DNA of 64,000 nucleotides from an uncultured Tateyamaria sp. Lineage in GTDB: Bacteria > Pseudomonadota > Alphaproteobacteria > Rhodobacterales > Rhodobacteraceae. A program made the translations under genes and the position numbers. Shown here piece by piece: positions 9,064 to 19,109 of this stretch (positions are counted from its first letter, which is position 1; the number at the start of each line of letters is the position of its first letter). A model generated the notes under the pieces. That model saw nothing but the letters and a program-made list of their open reading frames with translations, was not told where the DNA came from and ran no database searches. The DNA lies in assembly GCF_947503045.1 (NCBI RefSeq), contig NZ_CANNCF010000009.1:1-64000 (forward strand), in the 5' to 3' direction.

Positions 9064-10311
9064 ATGGCAGTGCTGGGCGTGGATTTCGGGACGTCGAATT
9101 CGGCAGTTGGCATGTGCGTGAACGGGACCGCAAAACTGATCCCGCTGGAGCCGGGCGCACTGACTTTGCCAACTGCGGTGTTCTTTGATTTCGAGGCGCG
9201 TAAACGTGTCTATGGCAGCGCTGCGAACTCCGCCCTGATAGCGGGCGACGAGGGGCGCTATATGCGGGCGCTGAAGTCTTTGCTCGGCACTTCGCTGATG
9301 CGCGAGCGGCGCAATCTGCTGAACGAGTCGATTGATTTCATCACTATCGTCGGCCGCTTTCTGGCCGAGATGAAAGGCCGCGCCGAAGCCGCGACTGGAT
9401 TGCAGTTTGATCAGGCCTTGTCCGGGCGACCCGTGCTGTTTCATTCAGGCGATCCCAGGCGAAACGCGCAAGCACTGGTCGATCTAAAGGAGTGTTATCA
9501 GGCCGCCGGTTTCAAGGAAGTGTCCTTCATGGCCGAACCGGAGGCCGCAGCGCTCGCCATTCGCGCCGCCCTGCAGCCCGGCGATTTGGGGCTGGTGGTG
9601 GACATCGGCGGTGGCACGTCTGATTTCACACTGTTTCGGCAAGGATCAGACGCGGGCATCGACATATTGGCCAGTCACGGCCTGCGCCTGGGTGGTACGA
9701 ATTTCGACCGCGCGCTCAGCCTTGCCTTTGTCATGCCCGAGCTGGGTATGGGGTCGTCGATCCGGCATGCCTTTGGCGACCAGACGCATGTAGCACCCAA
9801 CGCGATCTTTCACGATCTGGCGACATGGCAGAAAATCCCGTTTCTCTACACGCAAGACACCCGCCGCGCGGCACGTGAATTGGCACAATACGCTGAAGAT
9901 CGGGTGCGCCTTAATCGTCTTGTGCGAGTGTTGGAAGAAGAGATGGGCCATGACATGGCTTTTGCCGTGGAAGCCGCAAAGATCGAGGCGAACACCGGGG
10001 CCGCAGCCGTTCCTGAGATTGATCTGAAAATGGTGGCACCGAACTTGCGTGTGCCACTTTACCCGGTCGCGATGACTGCGACATTGAGTGAGATGGCAGG
10101 CAAGATCGCGGATGCCGCCGAGGAAACTCTGGCGCAGGCAGGGGTAGAGCCGGACGCGGTGGACCGGCTGATCTTTGTTGGTGGATCAAGTCTGATGCAG
10201 GTCGTTGAAACAGCACTGACCGGGCGATTGCCACGGGCCAAGGTGCATCGCGGGGCGGCGCTCACGGCGATTGTCGAAGGGTTGGCATTGGCGGCAGGGG
10301 ACGGGTTTTGA
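9064..10311 (+). CDS. Hsp70-family actin-like ATPase (YegD-like)
   Basis: A 415-residue Hsp70-type ATPase lacking the usual C-terminal substrate-binding domain, as in YegD. Phosphate loop 1 appears as GVDFGTSNSAVG near the N-terminus, phosphate loop 2 as VDIGGGTSDFTLF around residue 180, and the adenosine motif as FVGGSSLMQ near residue 375. The frame also opens with GTG at 9061, but the ATG at 9064 sits better after GAAGAGGAAG. It is transcribed away from the binding-protein gene; the 129 bp between them must hold both promoters. Chaperone role is family-level only. Confidence 0.87.
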   Translation: MAVLGVDFGTSNSAVGMCVNGTAKLIPLEPGALTLPTAVFFDFEARKRVYGSAANSALIAGDEGRYMRALKSLLGTSLMRERRNLLNESIDFITIVGRFLAEMKGRAEAATGLQFDQALSGRPVLFHSGDPRRNAQALVDLKECYQAAGFKEVSFMAEPEAAALAIRAALQPGDLGLVVDIGGGTSDFTLFRQGSDAGIDILASHGLRLGGTNFDRALSLAFVMPELGMGSSIRHAFGDQTHVAPNAIFHDLATWQKIPFLYTQDTRRAARELAQYAEDRVRLNRLVRVLEEEMGHDMAFAVEAAKIEANTGAAAVPEIDLKMVAPNLRVPLYPVAMTATLSEMAGKIADAAEETLAQAGVEPDAVDRLIFVGGSSLMQVVETALTGRLPRAKVHRGAALTAIVEGLALAAGDGF

Positions 10312-10324
10312 CCTAAAGCCCAGC

Positions 10325-10345
10325 TGCTTTCTGGTGCTGAAAGCA
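10325..10345. terminator. Stem-loop between two convergent genes
   Basis: TGCTTTC and GAAAGCA form a perfect 7-bp stem with a 7-nt loop between the stops of the Hsp70-like gene and the M20 hydrolase gene. There is no clear U-tract, so a role as bidirectional terminator is only likely, not shown. Confidence 0.4.
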
Positions 10346-10391
10346 CGGTGACCCCATCCGAATTTGCGTCAATTTCGACACATTCTCTGCG

Positions 10392-11666
10392 TCAGAGAAC
10401 GGGGTGCAGCAGTTTTTGCAGGGCCGCGCCCATCACTTTGGCGCTGTCCAGCATATCCGTGATCCCGATCCATTCGTCCGGTTTGTGCGCCATTTCCAAC
10501 TCGCCCGGCCCATAGGCAATGCAATTGCGCAATTGTCCGATCCGGTCGATGTGCTTTTGATCGTAAGAGCCGGGCGAGGCCACATATGTCGGCTCGATTC
10601 CCAGTACATCATGGATTGCGGCATGCACCGTCTCTACCACCGGCGCGGCCTTGTCGGTCATTGACGGCAGCACGACGTTCAACTCGCGCATGTCATAGTC
10701 GAACCTGTCGCGGGAGGACTTGAGACCTTCGAGAAGGGCAACGACCTCGCCGCGGACGTCCTCGACATTCTCTTCCACAAGGAATCGGCGATCAATCACG
10801 ATCCGGCAACTGTCGGGCACGCAATGCGCGGGCAGGCCATTATAGTCGTCGCTTTGCTCGGCCTGTCCGCCATGGATGGAATTGATGTTCATCGTCGATT
10901 GCCGCGCGCCATCGGGCACCACCGGCATTTCGGTATGGCGCGCCGCCATGGCGGGGAACAGATCGCTTTCGAATTTGTCAAGCACCGCGCCCATATGGCG
11001 GACAGCGCAATCGCCAAGGAAAGGCATGGAACCGTGGGCGATCTCTCCCCTCGTTTCGATTTCCGCCCACCAGCCACCGCGGTGGCCGAGGCAGATGCGA
11101 TCCTTGTTCAGTGGTTCGGGGATGATCACGTGCTGCACGCGTTCGGGATTGAAAAAACCCTGTTCAGCCAGATAGGCCACGCCGCCATAGCCACCGGATT
11201 CCTCGTCCGCAGTGGCGCTGATTTCGATGGACCCAGCGAAATCGGGGTGTTCTTCGATGAACCCCTCGGCGGCGATGATCGAGGCGGCAAGACCGCCTTT
11301 CATATCGCAGGCCCCACGTCCATAGATCCGGTCGCCGTCAACTTCTGCGCCAAACGGTTCGCGCGTCCAGCCGTGCCCAACCTCGACCACGTCGTGATGG
11401 CTGTTGAAATGCACGCATTCGCCCGCACGACGTCCTTCGCGGCGCGCCACAAGGTTCCAGCGCGGAAAGCGATCACTGTCACCCGGCGTTCCCTTTGCGC
11501 GGATCATTTGCGTCTCGAACCCGTGCGCTTTCAGCCGCGCCTCAACCAAAGCGCAGACGTCGTGATAGTGCCGCCCCGGCGGGTTTAGCGTGGGGATGCG
11601 GATCAAGCCTTGGGTCAGCGCGATCAGGTCATCGCGTTTGTCATCGATGCGTGTGGACAGGGTCAT
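10392..11666 (-). CDS. M20 family amidohydrolase (ArgE/DapE type deacylase)
   Basis: A 424-residue metallopeptidase-fold hydrolase that removes acyl groups from amino-acid derivatives. Metal ligands are visible in HFNSHHDVVEVG (His and Asp), GRGACDMKGG (bridging Asp), DEESGG (general base Glu pair) and a C-terminal AHKPDEW (His). The start at 11666 begins the conserved N-terminal helix; an upstream ATG at 11720 would add 18 low-complexity residues. Annotated relatives are called acetylornithine deacetylase or succinyl-diaminopimelate desuccinylase. Isolation from arg or dap genes argues for a catabolic deacylase. Confidence 0.85.
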   Translation of the reverse strand: MTLSTRIDDKRDDLIALTQGLIRIPTLNPPGRHYHDVCALVEARLKAHGFETQMIRAKGTPGDSDRFPRWNLVARREGRRAGECVHFNSHHDVVEVGHGWTREPFGAEVDGDRIYGRGACDMKGGLAASIIAAEGFIEEHPDFAGSIEISATADEESGGYGGVAYLAEQGFFNPERVQHVIIPEPLNKDRICLGHRGGWWAEIETRGEIAHGSMPFLGDCAVRHMGAVLDKFESDLFPAMAARHTEMPVVPDGARQSTMNINSIHGGQAEQSDDYNGLPAHCVPDSCRIVIDRRFLVEENVEDVRGEVVALLEGLKSSRDRFDYDMRELNVVLPSMTDKAAPVVETVHAAIHDVLGIEPTYVASPGSYDQKHIDRIGQLRNCIAYGPGELEMAHKPDEWIGITDMLDSAKVMGAALQKLLHPVL

Positions 11667-11721
11667 GGGCCGCAGTGTTGAGCGATCATGCGCCAATGGC
11701 AAGGGCAGGGGTGGTTGCATC

Positions 11722-11763
11722 CGACCCTTCGGGGAGGATTTTCTTGAAACAGAGAAGGGGCGA
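11722..11763. repeat. Roseobacter-type intergenic repeat element (short copy)
   Basis: The stretch has a CCTTCGGGGAGG core followed by ATTTTCTTGAAACAGAGAAGG. It resembles the C-rich hairpin plus ATATTTTTGG...AATGAAG elements common between Rhodobacterales genes. Related copies appear at 26941-26998 and 30740-30777. The family assignment is from recollection of the pattern, not from a search. Confidence 0.45.
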
Positions 11764-11790
11764 GTTCACTGGCTTTGATAGCCGTCAGGC

Positions 11791-12666
11791 CTAGAGTTTG
11801 CCCAATGGCACCTTGAGCGCCATGTCGCCTTCCTTGTCGCGCGGGATGTCGCCGGCGCGCATGTTCACCTGCAAGGCCGGGATGATCAGCGAAGGCATGG
11901 CCAGTTGCGCGTCTCTCTCAGTGCGGAACTTTATGAAATCCTCGCGCGTCTTGCCGCCACCCACATGGATGTTGTTCTCGCGCTCTTCCGCGACTGTCGT
12001 TTCCCAGGCGATGGCGCGTCCGCCCGGCCCATAATCGTGACAGATGAACAGACGCATCTCGTCCGGCAGCGCCAACACCCGCATGATGCTGTCATAAAGC
12101 TGGCCGGCATCCCCGCCGGGAAAATCCGCCCGGGCCGAGCCGCCATCGGGCATGAACAGGGTGTCACCAACAAAGGCCGCGTCACCCATGACATGCACCA
12201 TACAGGCCGGAGTGTGCCCCGGCGTGTGCATCGCATAGCATTGCATCGCGCCGACCGAATAGCTGTCATTGTCCTCGAAAAGTGCGTCGAATTGCGATCC
12301 GTCGCGCTGAAATTCTGTACCCTCGTTAAAGACCTTGCCGAAAGTGTCCTGTACCTCGGTGATCTTGGCCCCGATCCCGATCTTGCCGCCAAGTGCCTGC
12401 TGGATATAAGGCGCGCCCGACAGGTGATCGGCATGCACATGGGTTTCGATGATCCAGTCAAGCCGCAAGCCCTCTGCCTTGATATGCGCGATCATCGCGT
12501 CCGCACCATCAAAGCTCAGCTTTCCGGCGGCGTAATCAATGTCCATCACGGCATCGATAACTGCGCATCCAGGCCCGTCCGGTTCCTGCACCACATAAGA
12601 AATCGTGTTGGATCGGTCGTCAAAGAAAGGTGTCACCGTCGGTGTCTTGGTCATGTCAGGCGTCAT
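11791..12666 (-). CDS. MBL-fold persulfide dioxygenase-like hydrolase (ETHE1/Blh type)
   Basis: A 291-residue metallo-beta-lactamase-fold protein. It has the THVHADHLSG metal motif near residue 76, a second-shell HTPGHT motif, a GDTLF segment with the bridging Asp, and a C-terminal CHDYGP His. The pattern fits persulfide dioxygenases/Blh proteins that oxidise glutathione persulfide during sulfide detoxification. Its start overlaps the stop of the rhodanese gene by 4 bp; rhodanese plus ETHE1-like enzyme is the usual pairing of this pathway. A divergent ArsR-type regulator such as BigR is not seen nearby. Confidence 0.85.
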   Translation of the reverse strand: MTPDMTKTPTVTPFFDDRSNTISYVVQEPDGPGCAVIDAVMDIDYAAGKLSFDGADAMIAHIKAEGLRLDWIIETHVHADHLSGAPYIQQALGGKIGIGAKITEVQDTFGKVFNEGTEFQRDGSQFDALFEDNDSYSVGAMQCYAMHTPGHTPACMVHVMGDAAFVGDTLFMPDGGSARADFPGGDAGQLYDSIMRVLALPDEMRLFICHDYGPGGRAIAWETTVAEERENNIHVGGGKTREDFIKFRTERDAQLAMPSLIIPALQVNMRAGDIPRDKEGDMALKVPLGKL

Positions 12667-13061
12667 GGCTTGTCCTCCTTTTCAACGGGTCCGCCCTGCG
12701 CCTCCCATGTTGAGAACCCTTCCCGCAGATGCGCCGCGTCAAACCCCATATCCTGTAATGTGGCCACGGTCAGGGCCGAGCGCCAGCCTGAGGCGCAGTG
12801 AAACAAGTAGGTCTTGTCCGTCTGGCCGAACACAGGCTTGAAATAGGGGCTGTCGGGATCGACCCAGAATTCGATCATGCCACGCGGCGCATGGACCGAT
12901 CCGGGGATGTAACCTGTGCGCTCACGTTCACGCACATCCCGGATATCGATAATAACCACATCAGGGTCCCCAACCATGGCGATGGCATCTGGTGTCTCGA
13001 CCTCGCGAATGCGTGCACGTGCGGCTGCAACCAATTCGGCGGCGGTGGTTTTCAAGGCCAT
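12663..13061 (-). CDS. Rhodanese-like domain sulfurtransferase
   Basis: A 132-residue single rhodanese domain. The catalytic cysteine sits in the loop HCASGWRSA (residues about 97-105), and the conserved DIRDVRERE stretch precedes it. It transfers sulfane sulfur between thiols, and with the coupled MBL protein would process persulfides in the cytoplasm. The start at 13061 is chosen for its AGGGAGG ribosome-binding site; a longer start at 13115 would add an unconserved 18-residue extension. Confidence 0.85.
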   Translation of the reverse strand: MALKTTAAELVAAARARIREVETPDAIAMVGDPDVVIIDIRDVRERERTGYIPGSVHAPRGMIEFWVDPDSPYFKPVFGQTDKTYLFHCASGWRSALTVATLQDMGFDAAHLREGFSTWEAQGGPVEKEDKP

Positions 13062-13315
13062 GAGGCACCTCCCTTTACTGGAGATCATAGTGGCAGCCTG
13101 TCTGCCCTCCGACAAGGCGCAAGAAAATGCAGGTAATCTGACTTATGTTAAGTAAACTGTCCGATTGGAGTTTCCCCGTTGGCTCAGCACCTGGAACTGT
13201 GGCGGCTCACCTATGACGACACGCCGGAACCGGTGACGCAATGGTGATCAAGTCGCCTTGCATCTCTTCGGAAACATTCAGACAAACTGCGTTCTGAACA
13301 AAGCAGAGGTATCCC
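13062..13315. promoter_or_regulatory. Divergent intergenic region with candidate operator
   Basis: This 254-bp gap separates the rhodanese/MBL operon from the Old Yellow Enzyme gene. A perfect dyad ACTTA-TGT-TAAGT lies at 13141-13153 and could bind an ArsR/BigR- or MarR-type repressor. A short frame (TTG at 13179 to TGA at 13247, 22 residues) has weak ribosome-binding support and is not called. Nothing else is recognised. Confidence 0.35.
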
Positions 13316-14470
13316 GTGTCCGGACTTTTCACTCCCTTCACTCTTCGTGGTGTCACGTTCAAGAACCGGGTCGCCGTGTCCCCGATGAGCCAATACCGGG
13401 CAGCCGACGGCATCGCCAACGATTGGCATCTCGTGCATCTGGGCCGCTTTGCCACGGGCGGTGCGGGCCTCGTCTTTGCCGAAGCTACCGCTGTTGAAAA
13501 CCGTGGAAAGCGCACGCACGGCGATCTCGGCCTGTGGGATGACAGGCATATCGCTCCGCTGAAACAAATCGCGGACTTCATCAAGCAGGAAGGTTCCGTG
13601 CCGGGCATTCAGCTGAGCCATGCGGGTCGTAAGGCGTCCGAACGTCGCCCTTGGCATGGTGAGACACCCGTCGATGACACAGATGTGCAAGAGCGGTCAG
13701 AAAGCCCATGGCCAGCCATCGCACCATCTGCCTTGCCCTATGCGACGGGCTGGCCAACACCTTCCGAGATGAGGGAAACGGACATTCAGGCAGTCATCGA
13801 TGCATTTGGCGCTGCGGCGCGGCGCGCGCATTTGGCCGGATTTGAGGTGATCGAAATATATGCCGCCCATGGCTTTCTGGTCCATCAGTTCCTGTCCCCC
13901 ATCGCCAATCAAAGAGGCGACAAATGGGGCGGCTCCTTTGAAAACCGGGCCAGATTTGCCTGCGAAGTTGCCAAGGCGGTGCGCGCCAGCTGGCCGGAAA
14001 CGCTCCCGCTGTCATTTCGCTTGTCCGGTACCGACTGGCTGGATGGCGGTCTGGAAATCGACGACATTGTCCGCTTGTCCAAACTGCTCGGGTCTCTGGG
14101 TGTGGACATCATCGACTGTTCGTCAGGGGGTATCGGAGGCAAAGATCGTCCGCGCAGGATGACGATTTCGCAAGGGTTTCAGGTGCCCTTTGCACAGCAA
14201 GTCAGGCAAGAGACGGGCCTGCCCACAATAGCCGTCGGCTTTTTGTGGGACGCGCATTTTTGCGACCAGATTGTCCGCAATGGGCAGGCCGACATGATCG
14301 CACTGGCGCGCGAGCTGTTGGATGATCCCAATTGGCCGCTGCACGCCGCGCAACAGTTGCGGCCAGAGATCGGGCATGACGCGTGGCCAACAGAATTTGG
14401 CTGGTGGTTGGACAAGAGAGACCGGCTTTTGACCAAGTTGGGTCTGCGTTCAGGTGCTGGACGCCAATAG
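13316..14470 (+). CDS. NADH:flavin oxidoreductase, Old Yellow Enzyme family (YqjM/NamA-like)
   Basis: A 384-residue FMN-dependent ene-reductase-like TIM barrel. It starts at GTG 13316 after AGAGGT. Landmarks are the FKNRVAVSPMSQY segment, the LSHAGRKA loop, the substrate-binding AAHGFLVHQFLSP motif (His pair replaced by the YqjM-type arrangement), NQRGDKWGGSFENRARF, and a C-terminal ARELLDDPNWP stretch. The regulatory cysteine of YqjM (SPMCMY) is serine here. The enzyme reduces activated C=C bonds with NAD(P)H; the natural substrate is unknown. Confidence 0.88.
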   Translation: MSGLFTPFTLRGVTFKNRVAVSPMSQYRAADGIANDWHLVHLGRFATGGAGLVFAEATAVENRGKRTHGDLGLWDDRHIAPLKQIADFIKQEGSVPGIQLSHAGRKASERRPWHGETPVDDTDVQERSESPWPAIAPSALPYATGWPTPSEMRETDIQAVIDAFGAAARRAHLAGFEVIEIYAAHGFLVHQFLSPIANQRGDKWGGSFENRARFACEVAKAVRASWPETLPLSFRLSGTDWLDGGLEIDDIVRLSKLLGSLGVDIIDCSSGGIGGKDRPRRMTISQGFQVPFAQQVRQETGLPTIAVGFLWDAHFCDQIVRNGQADMIALARELLDDPNWPLHAAQQLRPEIGHDAWPTEFGWWLDKRDRLLTKLGLRSGAGRQ

Positions 14471-14519
14471 AGTTTTGCAGTCTTGTGCTGCCACGCGATC
14501 CTGACACGAGGGGAACCCC

Positions 14520-15215
14520 ATGACATTTGCCTTTGACCCTCCACCCCAGGCCTCTGTCGCGATTAGAGGCAGCGATCAGCGGTTTCCAGTGCGGCGTATC
14601 TTTTGCGTCGGGCGCAACTATGCCGCTCATGCGCGTGAGATGGGCAAGGACCCCGATCGCGAGCCGCCCTTCTTCTTTACCAAGCCAGCGGATGCGGTTG
14701 TGGATTGCCCATGCACCCTGTCCTATCCGTCCCTAACGCAGGATCTACACCACGAAATTGAACTGGTCATCGCGATCGGCAAGGGCGGGTCCAACATCGC
14801 CCAAGAGGACGTGACGGATCACATTTGGGGTGCGGGCGTCGGCATTGATCTGACCCGCCGCGACCTGCAGGCCGAGGCGAAAAAGATGGGCCGCCCATGG
14901 GATTGGGCCAAGGCGTTTGATCAATCCGCCCCCATGTCCGCCATCACGCCCATCGCGCAAGTGCCAAGCCTGTCGCAGGCCCGCATCTGGCTGGCTGTGA
15001 ATGGAGAGGTCCGTCAGGATGCGGATATCGCAGACCTGATCTGGGACGTGAACGAACACATCGCGACGCTGTCGCAGGCCATGGAACTGGCCCCCGGTGA
15101 TCTGGTGATGACGGGGACTCCGGCAGGTGTCGGCGCGGTTCATGCTGGCGATGTGATGACCGGCGGCGTCGATGGGTTGGGCGAAATCGAGGTGACGATC
15201 AACCCAAGACCCTGA
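14520..15215 (+). CDS. Fumarylacetoacetate hydrolase (FAH) family protein
   Basis: A 231-residue FAH-domain hydrolase. The start of the domain reads CVGRNYAAHAREMG (residues 27-40). The metal ligands follow as HHEIELVIAIG (Glu pair) and a later Asp in VGIDLTRRDLQ, with KAFDQSAP and the terminal TGTPAGVG loop also present. The short form and the sequence resemble fumarylpyruvate hydrolases of the gentisate pathway and acylpyruvases. It lies 49 bp after the Old Yellow Enzyme gene and may share its transcript. No other aromatic-degradation genes are nearby. Confidence 0.88.
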   Translation: MTFAFDPPPQASVAIRGSDQRFPVRRIFCVGRNYAAHAREMGKDPDREPPFFFTKPADAVVDCPCTLSYPSLTQDLHHEIELVIAIGKGGSNIAQEDVTDHIWGAGVGIDLTRRDLQAEAKKMGRPWDWAKAFDQSAPMSAITPIAQVPSLSQARIWLAVNGEVRQDADIADLIWDVNEHIATLSQAMELAPGDLVMTGTPAGVGAVHAGDVMTGGVDGLGEIEVTINPRP

Positions 15216-15221
15216 CGTTCC

Positions 15222-16694
<1,473 letters not shown>

Positions 16695-16767
16695 TGAGAT
16701 GGGTCCTTGATGCTGCGCAGGTCTGGACAGGTTTAGGGCATCACGCGGGGCGCATCAATCGCCTCGC

Positions 16768-17391
16768 CTAGCGTTCGGGCGCGATGTCCTTGAACCCCAA
16801 AAGGACCGCTGCCCCGATCATCAACCCGCCGCTGAGGCGGTTGATCCCTGCCATGGAAAGGCGCGCAAGCCGCTGTGCCACACGCGCGCTCGCCCAGCCC
16901 CAGGCCACGAGGGTCAGGCCATCCACGACCAGATAGGTGGCCCCAAGGATCAGCAGTTGTGGCAGGATGGCGACGGTGGGGTCGATGAACTGTGGGAAAA
17001 GCGCAGCAAAGAACACAACCGCAAAAGGGTTGGTCATGGACGTCAGAAATCCGATCCGAAACAATCCGGTTGCGCGCGCCGCCGGGGGTGTGGCGCCCTC
17101 CCCCTCACGCGCCAGCATCAGGCGCAGGCCAATCCAGACGAGGTAAGCCACCCCGAGCCATTTGATCCAGCCAAAGGCCTGCGCAGAGGTGGCGATGATG
17201 GCAGCCAGCCCAAAGGCGGCAGCTGTCATTTGCAGGACGTTCGCGCTGAGGTCCCCGGCAATCACCCACAGGCTGCGCCGCAACCCATGCTTCATCGCGT
17301 TGGACACGATCAAAAGCTGGCTGGTGTCGGGGGGTGTGGCAAAGAACACCGCAACAGCTGCAAGGTACAGAAAGTAGGTCTCTGCGCTCAC
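16768..17391 (-). CDS. LysE/RhtB family amino-acid exporter
   Basis: A 207-residue inner-membrane protein with about six hydrophobic helices, typical of the LysE/RhtB family that exports amino acids such as homoserine, threonine or lysine. Segments include the N-terminal helix with FFATPPDTSQLLI, a glycine-rich GDLSANVLQ region, and the NPFAVVFFAALFPQF motif in the middle. Its start overlaps the stop of idi by 4 bp, so it may be transcribed with the photosynthesis genes upstream. It is the last gene before the PGC proper. Confidence 0.85.
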   Translation of the reverse strand: MSAETYFLYLAAVAVFFATPPDTSQLLIVSNAMKHGLRRSLWVIAGDLSANVLQMTAAAFGLAAIIATSAQAFGWIKWLGVAYLVWIGLRLMLAREGEGATPPAARATGLFRIGFLTSMTNPFAVVFFAALFPQFIDPTVAILPQLLILGATYLVVDGLTLVAWGWASARVAQRLARLSMAGINRLSGGLMIGAAVLLGFKDIAPER

Positions 17392-17930
17392 GCGCCTGCA
17401 ACCTGTTCCAGATCCGCTCCAAAGATCGTTTCGGCATGATCGGTCAGGTAAATCCGCAGCCAGGGCGTGAACCGCTCGGGCTGGTTGCAGACCTGCGCCA
17501 TGAGATCATGAAAGTCCATCCACTCGACGGCCATGACTTCATCCGGGTTCGGCACCACCGTCAGGCCTTGCGGGGCGCGGCCCAGAAAGACGTCGACCAC
17601 CTCGTGCTCGACCAGCCCATTCCCGACCTCGGCGCGGTATTCCAAGTGGTGGCGATGCGTCAGCGGCAGGCCGGTGATCCCCACCTCTTCATCCAGCCGG
17701 CGCACCGCGCAATCGAGCGGTGCCTCGTCCCAATCGGGATGGGTGCAGCAGGTGTTCGCCCACAGACCCGGCGTGTGGTATTTGCCCATCGCGCGTTGCT
17801 GCATCAGCACCTCTGTCCCGCGGATTACAAACACCGACACCGCCTTGTGGCGCAGGCCGCGCTGGTGGGCCTCCAGCTTTTCTACCGGGGTCAGAGTGCC
17901 GTCGATCCAGGCGGGGATCATGATGCTCAT
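17388..17930 (-). CDS. idi: Isopentenyl-diphosphate delta-isomerase, type I
   Basis: A 180-residue Nudix-fold enzyme that interconverts IPP and DMAPP, feeding carotenoid, phytol-tail and quinone synthesis. The catalytic cysteine lies in LWANTCCTHP, the metal-binding His residues in HQRGLRHKAVSVF, and the Nudix region in RRLDEEVGI. The start at 17930 gives a 4-bp ATGA overlap with the bchP stop and places idi third behind bchG and bchP, as in Rhodobacter. A longer frame upstream (to 18071) lies inside bchP and is not used. Confidence 0.93.
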   Translation of the reverse strand: MSIMIPAWIDGTLTPVEKLEAHQRGLRHKAVSVFVIRGTEVLMQQRAMGKYHTPGLWANTCCTHPDWDEAPLDCAVRRLDEEVGITGLPLTHRHHLEYRAEVGNGLVEHEVVDVFLGRAPQGLTVVPNPDEVMAVEWMDFHDLMAQVCNQPERFTPWLRIYLTDHAETIFGADLEQVAGA

Positions 17931-19105
17931 ACGTGGTTCGCTTTCACGAGGCCCGTCAGGTGGGCCATGTTCTTGATGCCGATTTTCAGATGCGCCATGG
18001 GGCGGGCGCGGACCAGTTTCTTGTTCATATAGGCTTCGAAGGTCAAGCGTTGCACGTCGACATCGTGGCACAGAGACACAAAGCGTTCGCGCCGATCGTC
18101 CGAGCGGTAATAGGCGTTCTGCATCGAGGCAAGCACGCGGAACACCATCTTGTGCTCACGCATGAACAGCTTGCGGGCCAGCTTCAGATCCTTCACCCGA
18201 CCCGAGGCGAGTGTCGCAGCGCATGCTGTTGCTGCAACGCGTCCCCCGACCATCGCATAATAGATGCCCTCACCCGAGGATGGCGCCACAACGCCAGCCG
18301 CGTCCCCGGCCAGCACCACATCCTTGCCATTGTCCCAGCACTCGAGCGGTTTGAGGGGGATTGGCGCGCCTTCCTTGCGCAGGGTTTCGCAGTGATCGAG
18401 GCCGGAGGCGGTGCGCAGGGCGGCTGTTGCCTTTTTCAAATCGACCGAGGACAGTTCAGAACCCATGCCGACACTGGCGCTGTCCCCATGCGGAAACACC
18501 CAGCCGTAAAAGTCCGGCGATATCGCACCGTCATAGATCACGTCGCAACGCATCGGATCGTACTCTTCGGTTTTGAGCGGGGCTTTGATGATCTCGTGAT
18601 AGGCAAAGACCAGTGGCACTTTGTCGGCGTCCTTGACCTCGGCCAGACCGACCCGCGATTTCGCGCCATCCGCGCCAATGACCAACTTGCAGGGCAGTTC
18701 GTGGTATTCCTGTGTGGCCTTGTCGCGATAGATCACGACGGGCGTGCCCTCGGGCCGTTCGATCCGCACGAAGGTGCCGGTGAAGTATTCGGCCCCTGCC
18801 TCAGCCGCGCGAGCGCGCAGGAACGGGTCGAAATCCTTGCGATCCACCATCCCGACATAGCCGTTCTCGATCGGAATATCGACATGCCGACCGGTGGGTG
18901 AAATCATGCGAGCGGTGGTCACCTTGGTCAGTAACTGCTCTTCCCCGATGTGGAAATCCTGCATCAGACGTGGCGGGATCGCCCCACCACAGGGCTTGAT
19001 CCGTCCCTCGCGGTCCAGCAGCGCCACCCTGTGACCCGAACGCACCAGATCCTCGGCTGCGGTCGCACCGGACGGGCCTCCGCCCACAACAACTACGTCA
19101 TACAT
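17927..19105 (-). CDS. bchP: Geranylgeranyl (bacteriochlorophyll) reductase
   Basis: A 392-residue FAD enzyme that reduces three double bonds of the geranylgeranyl tail to phytyl, finishing bacteriochlorophyll a. The N-terminal Rossmann motif GGGPSG is at residues 8-13, followed by the ADGAKS stretch and a GDAAGVVAPSSGEGI FAD-binding loop in the C-terminal half. The start at 19105 fits the family; upstream in-frame ATGs lie within the preceding gene. It is the third gene of the bchG operon and overlaps idi by 4 bp. Confidence 0.95.
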   Translation of the reverse strand: MYDVVVVGGGPSGATAAEDLVRSGHRVALLDREGRIKPCGGAIPPRLMQDFHIGEEQLLTKVTTARMISPTGRHVDIPIENGYVGMVDRKDFDPFLRARAAEAGAEYFTGTFVRIERPEGTPVVIYRDKATQEYHELPCKLVIGADGAKSRVGLAEVKDADKVPLVFAYHEIIKAPLKTEEYDPMRCDVIYDGAISPDFYGWVFPHGDSASVGMGSELSSVDLKKATAALRTASGLDHCETLRKEGAPIPLKPLECWDNGKDVVLAGDAAGVVAPSSGEGIYYAMVGGRVAATACAATLASGRVKDLKLARKLFMREHKMVFRVLASMQNAYYRSDDRRERFVSLCHDVDVQRLTFEAYMNKKLVRARPMAHLKIGIKNMAHLTGLVKANHV

Positions 19106-19109
19106 ATCG

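Noticed and set aside
13179-13247. 22-residue frame before the Old Yellow Enzyme gene as a leader peptide or gene remnant
   Set aside because: TTG start with a weak upstream GGAG and no similarity I recognise; too short to support.
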